NCBI GenBank assembly: GCA_028691625.1 | Contig: JAQUYZ010000046.1 | Coordinates: 1-9,109, forward strand | Direction of reading: 5' to 3' | Length of the DNA stretch: 9,109 nucleotides | From: Eubacteriales bacterium | GTDB taxonomy: Bacteria; Bacillota; Clostridia; Peptostreptococcales; Anaerovoracaceae | Shown: in pieces, positions 5,191 to 9,109 of the stretch | How positions within the stretch are numbered: the first letter of the stretch is position 1 | How the letters are laid out: each line of letters begins with the position of its first letter | Program-made: the position numbers and the translations under genes | Notes under the pieces: generated by a model | The model's input: only the letters and a program-made list of their open reading frames with translations | The model's database searches: none | What the model was told of the DNA's origin: nothing

Positions 5191-6204
5191 ATGTCGACAA
5201 GAAGAAATGTTTTAAAAGCATTGGAAGAAAATAAAGGAGCCACAGTATCCGGTGAGGAACTGGCGAACCGCCTGAACATATCCAGGGCCGCTGTATGGAA
5301 GTCGATCCAGGATCTGCGACAGGAAGGATATCGTATCGACGCCATCACCAACAAGGGCTACTGTCTTGCACAGGACAGTGATGTGCTTTCCGTAGAAGGA
5401 ATCCTCCCCCATTTAAAGGCGAATTTTATGGCGGACCGGATTCATGTGTTCCGGTCATTGGAATCCACAAACCTGACTGCAAAGAAGATGGCTCTCGACG
5501 GGATCCCGCCGGGAACCGTTGTCATAGCCGAGGAACAGACGAAGGGCAGAGGCCGCATGGGCCGCAGTTTTCACTCTCCACCCGTCGGAGGAATCTACAT
5601 CAGCTTTATCCTGCAGCCTCGCTTTGATGCGGCCAAATCCGTTCTGATCACTACGGCTGCTTCTGTCGCAGTCTGCAAGGCAATTGAAAATGTTACCGGA
5701 ATCTCCTGCCGGATCAAATGGGTCAATGATGTTTATCTGGGGGAGAAGAAGATTTGCGGGATCCTAACGGAGGCTGTTACCGACTTTGAAAGCGGCCGCA
5801 TTGAATATATCGTTTTGGGTATCGGCATCAACTACAATACGGCTCAGTCTGCCTTCCCCAAGGAGCTTTCCGGCATAGCAGGGTCACTCCTTGAGAGCGG
5901 CCGGCTCTCAGGGAGCGCAGCCTCCCGCAACCGGCTGATTGCAGAGTTGATCGATCAGGTTCTCGAGATCAACGAGAGCCTTGAGTCAAGGGGATTTCTT
6001 GCGGACTATAAAAGCAGATCCTTCGTTTTGGGCAAAGAGATCCTGATCATACCAACAGCCGGTTCTAAACAGGAACGGAATCTGTCGGAAGGGATACCGG
6101 CTTCTGCCGTGGATATCGACGGGGACGGAGGTCTGGTGGTCCGGCTTCAGGATGGTTCCGTCAGAACTCTGAATTCCGGCGAGATCAGCATCCGGACCAT
6201 ATGA
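5191..6204 (+). CDS. birA: biotin-[acetyl-CoA carboxylase] ligase / biotin repressor
   Basis: A 337-residue, full-length group II biotin protein ligase. It makes biotinyl-5'-AMP and transfers biotin to a lysine of carrier proteins such as AccB, and it can act as a biotin-dependent repressor. Residues 1-60 form a winged helix-turn-helix (TVSGEELANRLNISRAAVWKSIQDLR, about 18-43). The catalytic core has FRSLESTN (87-94), the biotin/AMP loop GRGRMGR (119-125), GGIYISFIL (133-141), KWVNDVYLG (176-184) with Val where Pro is usual, KKICGILTE (186-194) with the active lysine, and GIGINYN (210-216). The C-terminal SH3-like domain (about 280-335) ends with DGDGGLVVRLQDGSVRTLNSGEIS. AAAAGGAA (5175-5182) precedes the ATG. 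No biotin synthesis genes are adjacent. The stop codon falls inside an 8-bp direct repeat at the edge of the 128-bp repeat array. Confidence 0.95.
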   Translation: MSTRRNVLKALEENKGATVSGEELANRLNISRAAVWKSIQDLRQEGYRIDAITNKGYCLAQDSDVLSVEGILPHLKANFMADRIHVFRSLESTNLTAKKMALDGIPPGTVVIAEEQTKGRGRMGRSFHSPPVGGIYISFILQPRFDAAKSVLITTAASVAVCKAIENVTGISCRIKWVNDVYLGEKKICGILTEAVTDFESGRIEYIVLGIGINYNTAQSAFPKELSGIAGSLLESGRLSGSAASRNRLIAELIDQVLEINESLESRGFLADYKSRSFVLGKEILIIPTAGSKQERNLSEGIPASAVDIDGDGGLVVRLQDGSVRTLNSGEISIRTI

Positions 6205-6213
6205 CCATATGAC
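6198..6213. repeat. 8-bp tandem duplication at the birA stop and repeat-array edge
   Basis: CATATGAC occurs twice without a gap (6198-6205, 6206-6213). The first copy contains the TGA stop of birA; the second runs into the first base triplet of the 128-bp repeat array. It could mark the junction made when the array arrived, but no matching copy is visible at the right end. Confidence 0.6.
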
Positions 6214-6553
6214 GTACGCGAGCGAGCCCTGAGGACGCGTACACAGACGTACGCGAGCGAGCCCTGAGGGCGCCGGCAACAAAGCATTGCGCGCGAAATA
6301 AGCAAATCAAGAATGCGCAGGAAATTTCGCGGAAGGCGAGGCCCGGCGGACGAAGGGGAAGGACGCGTACACAGACGTACGCGAGCGAGCCCTGAGGGCG
6401 CCGGCAACAAAGCATTGCGCGCGAAATAAGCAAATCAAGAATGCGCAGGAAATTTCGCGGAAGGCGAGGCGCCGCGGACGAAGGGGAAGGACGCGTACAC
6501 AGACGTACGCGAGCGAGCCCTGAGGGCGCCGGCAACAAAGCATTGCGCGAAAT
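6211..6553. repeat. tandem array of a 128-bp GC-rich, hairpin-bearing repeat
   Basis: Units begin with GACGTACGCGAGCGAGCCC. There is a short unit of 35 bp (6211-6245), two full units of exactly 128 bp (6246-6373, 6374-6501) and a partial unit (6502-6553). The full units differ at two positions only (6346/6348 region, CCCGG against CGCCG). The short unit equals a full one with 93 bp removed between two AGG triplets. The last copy lacks one CG in its GCGCGCG run and stops just before the ribosome binding site of the HAD gene. Each unit junction forms CGCGTAC-ACAGAC-GTACGCG (6236-6255, 6364-6383, 6492-6511). Further inverted repeats are GCCC-TGA-GGGC (6261-6271) and CGCGAAAT/ATTTCGCG (6292-6299 and 6324-6331). 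It is much richer in GC than its flanks. This array is the content of the 369-nt gap between birA and the HAD gene; I see no gene in it. The open minus-strand frames are explained by a lack of stop codons in GC-rich DNA. Confidence 0.93.
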
Positions 6554-6573
6554 TAACAAGCATAGGAGGAAAC

Positions 6574-7401
6574 ATGGTTCGACTGATCGTAAGCGACCTG
6601 GACGGAACACTATTGAGAGATGATCACACGCTTTCGGAATATACGAAAGCGGTCATTCATAGAGTTTCTGAACAAGGCGTTGATTTTATGCTGGCTACGG
6701 GAAGAATTTTCGGAGGAGCCAGACAGTATGCAAAGGAGTTGAAATTAAACACTCCGATTTTGGCGTGCAACGGAGCGCTGATAAAAGAAGCAGCCGGGAA
6801 GCTGCTGTATGGAAAGCCGCTGCTGGATGAAACTCTGGGCGAAATTTTTCAGCTGCTTACGGACAATCATTACTACTTCCATTGTTACGGAGAAGAGAGT
6901 TTTTATACGAGGGAATTCGGCAACAGTTTAACCGCGTTCTATTCTTTTAACACGGGCCTCCCCGAGGAGGAACGTTTCCCCATGGTGGAAATCGATCCCA
7001 TAGAGCTGATCGGAAAGGATACGATCTACAAGGTATTGGCCCGATGCGAGGGAGAGGAAGAAAGAAAAGTGCTCTACAGCAGTCTGTCCGAAATTGCGGG
7101 CGCTTCCGTCACCGTATCCTGGCATAATACCTTTGATATCTGCGCAGACGGGGTCAGCAAGGCTTCCGCCATTGAGCGGTATGCAAAGAAAAACGGAATC
7201 CGGCAATCGGAGATCTTATGCTTCGGAGATAACTACAATGACATGGATATGCTCCAATATGCAGGGCTGGGTATTGCAGTGGAAAACGGCGTAAAGGAAC
7301 TGAAGGAAGCGGCGGATTATGTGACCGCCAATAACAATGCGGACGGGGTGGCTAGAGCCATCGAGAGGTTTGTTCTCGATGGACAGTCTTTTTCATCATA
7401 A
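6574..7401 (+). CDS. Cof-type HAD-IIB sugar-phosphate/nucleotide phosphatase
   Basis: A 275-residue cytoplasmic phosphatase of the HAD superfamily, Cof subfamily with a type IIB cap. Motif I is DLDGTLL (8-14), with nucleophile Asp8 and acid/base Asp10; motif II is ATGR (41-44); motif III is Lys196 in DGVSKASAI; motif IV is GDNYNDMDML (218-227), with Asp219 and Asp223 for Mg. The cap lies between about 85 and 190. Members usually dephosphorylate sugar phosphates, FMN/PLP or similar metabolites, and the exact substrate cannot be read from sequence. AGGAGG (6564-6569) is 4 nt before the ATG and lies immediately after the last repeat unit. No promoter of its own is evident, so it is either read from birA through the repeat array or from something within it. 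A terminator follows 8 nt after the stop. Confidence 0.93.
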   Translation: MVRLIVSDLDGTLLRDDHTLSEYTKAVIHRVSEQGVDFMLATGRIFGGARQYAKELKLNTPILACNGALIKEAAGKLLYGKPLLDETLGEIFQLLTDNHYYFHCYGEESFYTREFGNSLTAFYSFNTGLPEEERFPMVEIDPIELIGKDTIYKVLARCEGEEERKVLYSSLSEIAGASVTVSWHNTFDICADGVSKASAIERYAKKNGIRQSEILCFGDNYNDMDMLQYAGLGIAVENGVKELKEAADYVTANNNADGVARAIERFVLDGQSFSS

Positions 7402-7408
7402 AAATGGC

Positions 7409-7435
7409 ACAGCCGCAAAAGCGGCTGTTTTTGTT
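7409..7435 (+). terminator. intrinsic terminator between convergent HAD and hisIE genes
   Basis: A perfect 8-bp stem (7409-7416 with 7421-7428) and an AAAA loop are followed by a T-rich tail on the plus strand. It sits 8 nt after the HAD stop and 5 nt from the hisIE stop. On the minus strand the tail begins GCCATTTTT, so it may also serve, less well, for the his operon. Confidence 0.88.
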
Positions 7436-7439
7436 ACAA

Positions 7440-8171
7440 TCAGCTATTATGGTCCGAATTACGGAAGATCTTAAGATTTCCGATCTTATGGCTGCGCTGC
7501 TTCAGGATCTCGTTGATTTCTTCCAGCTCAATTTCTTCGTTTACCATGAGAACCGTCAAATGATAAAGCAAGTCGCAAAGTTCGTTCTTCAAATCCAGCC
7601 GTGTTCCTTCCTGCACATCCTCTGCCGCAGCTGCGTAATTTTTTGCTGCAATTATGACTTCGCTGCATTCCTCTCCGCATTTTTTCAGAATCTTATCCAG
7701 CCCTTTCTCGAAAAGGTAGCAGGTATAAGAGTCCTCGGCAAAGGTTCTGCGGCGGTCCAGAACCACCTGATAAAGCTCCTTCAGACCATCGCTGCTCTCT
7801 GCCGTTTCTTTTCTCCTCTGTGCCTCGGCCAGCTCTCCCTTTGTACGAAATTCCGCAATGCCGGATTCCTGATAAAAGCAGGTCTCCGCTCCGGTATGAC
7901 AGGCCGGGCCGGTCTGCTCCACCTCGATGAGGAGGGTGTCGTCGTCACAGTCTCCTGTGATGCTGATCACCTTCTGCACATGGCCGGAGGTTGCGCCCTT
8001 GTTCCAGAGTTCGTTTCTCGAGCGGCTGAAGAACCAGGTAAACCCGGTTTCTATGGTCTTTCCCAAGCTCTCCTCGTTCATATATGCCAGCATTAGCACC
8101 TTTTTCGTTTTCTGATCCTGAATGATGGTAGGAATCAGAGCTGCCTTGGTGAAATATTTCGTTAAATCCAT
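7440..8171 (-). CDS. hisI: bifunctional phosphoribosyl-AMP cyclohydrolase / phosphoribosyl-ATP pyrophosphatase
   Basis: A 243-residue HisIE fusion that carries out steps 2 and 3 of histidine biosynthesis. PR-ATP loses pyrophosphate to give PR-AMP, whose ring is then opened. The cyclohydrolase domain (about 1-115) has [12 protein letters not shown] (25-36), [16 protein letters not shown] (51-66), the metal-binding DCDDDTLL (74-81) and QTGPACHTG (86-94) with zinc ligand Cys91. The pyrophosphohydrolase domain (about 132-230) has [24 protein letters not shown] (155-178), with the Glu-rich Mg site, and [17 protein letters not shown] (193-209). Both sites look intact. GGAGAG (8183-8178) is 6 nt before the ATG, and the hisF stop is 16 nt upstream. 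Last gene of the his operon here. Confidence 0.96.
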   Translation of the reverse strand: MDLTKYFTKAALIPTIIQDQKTKKVLMLAYMNEESLGKTIETGFTWFFSRSRNELWNKGATSGHVQKVISITGDCDDDTLLIEVEQTGPACHTGAETCFYQESGIAEFRTKGELAEAQRRKETAESSDGLKELYQVVLDRRRTFAEDSYTCYLFEKGLDKILKKCGEECSEVIIAAKNYAAAAEDVQEGTRLDLKNELCDLLYHLTVLMVNEEIELEEINEILKQRSHKIGNLKIFRNSDHNS

Positions 8172-8187
8172 GTTGTTCTCTCCAATC

Positions 8188-8958
8188 TCAGATTGATTTC
8201 ATCAGCCGGACCGGCAAACCGTTGCGCTCCAGTTCCAATTTGACCTGTTTTACTGTCAGCTCGCCGTAATGGAAAATGGAAGCTGCAAGCGCCGCATCGG
8301 CAGTCGTCTTTTGGAACATTTCCGTAAAATGAACCAGCTGTCCGCAGCCGCCGGAGGCGATCACAGGAATATTCACGACGCTGCAGACCGCATTAAGCAT
8401 GTCAATGTCAAAGCCCTGCTTGGTGCCGTCTGCATCCATTGAGGTCAGCAGAATTTCTCCCGCGCCCAGCCGTTCTGCTTCCATCGCCCATTGTACCGCA
8501 TCGAGACCTGTGTCGATCCTGCCGCCGTTGATATAAACATTGTATTGATCCGGTGCGGTTTTCTTGCCGTCGATGGCCACCACCACGCACTGGTTTCCAA
8601 ACCTGGAGGCTGCTTCGGAAATGATGGCCGGATTCCGGATCGCAGCAGAGTTCACCGAAACCTTATCCGCTCCCGCAAGAAGCAGCTCCCGGAAATCATC
8701 GGCGCTCCGGATGCCTCCGCCTACCGTCAGCGGTACAAATACATTCCGGGCCGTTCTTCTGACCACGTCCAGCATGGTCCCCCTGCCCTCGTGGGTGGCC
8801 GTAATGTCCAGAAAAACGATTTCGTCCGCCCCCTGTTTGTCATATGCAATGGCGCACTCCACCGGATCGCCCACCTCCTTGATCCCGACAAAATTGATCC
8901 CTTTCACAACCTTGCCGTCCCGGACGTCAAGGCAGGGAATGATTCGTTTGGCAAGCAT
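8188..8958 (-). CDS. hisF: imidazole glycerol phosphate synthase cyclase subunit HisF
   Basis: A 256-residue beta/alpha barrel of the usual HisF length. Together with the glutaminase HisH it converts PRFAR plus ammonia into imidazole glycerol phosphate and AICAR. Catalytic Asp11 lies in [15 protein letters not shown] (6-20) and Asp130 in VVVAIDGKK. The first phosphate site is LTVGGGIRS (77-85) and the second is [10 protein letters not shown] in the C-terminal half, with SVNSAAI (101-107) between them. AAGGAGAG (8971-8964) before the ATG lies within the 3' end of hisA, whose stop is only 2 nt upstream, so translation is coupled. hisH is expected further upstream, outside the window. Confidence 0.97.
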   Translation of the reverse strand: MLAKRIIPCLDVRDGKVVKGINFVGIKEVGDPVECAIAYDKQGADEIVFLDITATHEGRGTMLDVVRRTARNVFVPLTVGGGIRSADDFRELLLAGADKVSVNSAAIRNPAIISEAASRFGNQCVVVAIDGKKTAPDQYNVYINGGRIDTGLDAVQWAMEAERLGAGEILLTSMDADGTKQGFDIDMLNAVCSVVNIPVIASGGCGQLVHFTEMFQKTTADAALAASIFHYGELTVKQVKLELERNGLPVRLMKSI

Positions 8959-8960
8959 GA

Positions 8961-9109
8961 TTACTCTCCTTTGCTGTATACAATCGCTTCTTCCAGGGAA
9001 AGGGTTCCCTTATAGATGGATTTTCCGCAGATTGCTCCATATAGTCCCATTTCTCTCAAAGCGATAATATCCTTCATACTATGGATCCCGCCGCTTGCGA
9101 TGATATCAC
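8961..9109 (-). CDS. hisA: HisA, 3' end only (phosphoribosylformimino-AICAR ribotide isomerase)
   Basis: The last 49 codons of a gene that enters from the right edge; the first complete codon begins at 9107. The residues read [13 protein letters not shown], then [22 protein letters not shown], ending YSKGE. The ASGG phosphate-binding loop followed by G-A-I-x-G-K-S-I-Y-x-G is the typical HisA C-terminus. HisA isomerises ProFAR to PRFAR, the substrate of the HisF made next in the operon. The TAA is 2 nt before the hisF ATG. Confidence 0.93.
   Translation of the reverse strand, partial: DIIASGGIHSMKDIIALREMGLYGAICGKSIYKGTLSLEEAIVYSKGE

Noticed and set aside
6211..6553. CRISPR array
   Set aside because: Units are 128 bp and nearly identical throughout, with no unique spacers between short repeats, and no cas genes are present.
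6185..6610. Long open frames on the minus strand through the repeat array, encoding a repetitive Arg/Leu/Cys-rich protein
   Set aside because: The unit is 128 bp, not a multiple of three, so each copy is read in a different frame and all are open simply because stop codons are rare in this GC-rich DNA. There is no ribosome binding site and no family resemblance.
7404..8096. 230-residue plus-strand open frame opposite hisIE
   Set aside because: It is the antisense shadow of a clearly conserved gene. Its residues show no domain and it starts inside the terminator.
8491..9067. Two overlapping plus-strand open frames opposite hisF and hisA
   Set aside because: Both are antisense to conserved his genes and have no ribosome binding site or recognisable domain.

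Overview
The window looks like a chromosomal segment of a low-to-mid GC Gram-positive anaerobe of the Clostridia. The grounds are strong AGGAGG-type ribosome binding sites, consensus sigma-A promoters, T-rich intrinsic terminators, a clostridial-type Rrf2 regulator with three cysteines, and fused hisIE. Finer placement (for example Anaerovoracaceae) would be a guess. Most of the content is core metabolism. The less ordinary parts are at the left end and between birA and the HAD gene.

Left block (about 1-2365, minus strand). A perfect consensus promoter (TTGACA-17-TATAAT, 2337-2365), followed by three tandem 8-bp repeats, drives three genes. The first is a choloylglycine-hydrolase-like Ntn hydrolase with a DUF2087 domain fused at its C-terminus. 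The second is a 160-residue DUF6530-like protein that overlaps the stop of the first. The third is a degenerate GIY-YIG family protein. A hairpin terminator at 128-171 ends the unit. Beyond it a promoter fires leftward out of the window, possibly for a gene whose first codons are at 1-33.

Sulfur block (2367-4435, minus strand). An Rrf2/IscR-like regulator lies upstream of metY (O-acetylhomoserine sulfhydrylase). The metY promoter sits inside a nested inverted repeat of about 70 bp that is a good candidate operator. Each gene has its own terminator.

Middle block (4454-7435). A decayed lipoprotein gene of the DUF3298/RsiV-like type (frameshift, internal deletion, worn 3' end) still has its promoter, which is back to back with a plus-strand promoter leading to birA. 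birA encodes a full bifunctional biotin ligase/repressor. After its stop codon comes an array of 128-bp, GC-rich, hairpin-bearing tandem repeats (two full and two partial units) that fills the gap to a Cof-type HAD phosphatase gene. That gene ends at a strong terminator placed between convergent genes.

Right block (7440-9109, minus strand). This is the distal end of a histidine biosynthesis operon in the order hisA (3' end only), hisF, hisIE, tightly packed.

No mobile-element enzyme, CRISPR array, rRNA or tRNA was found. The best candidates for something undescribed are the 128-bp repeat family, the Ntn hydrolase-DUF2087 fusion with its operon and operator-like repeats, and the palindromic metY control region.
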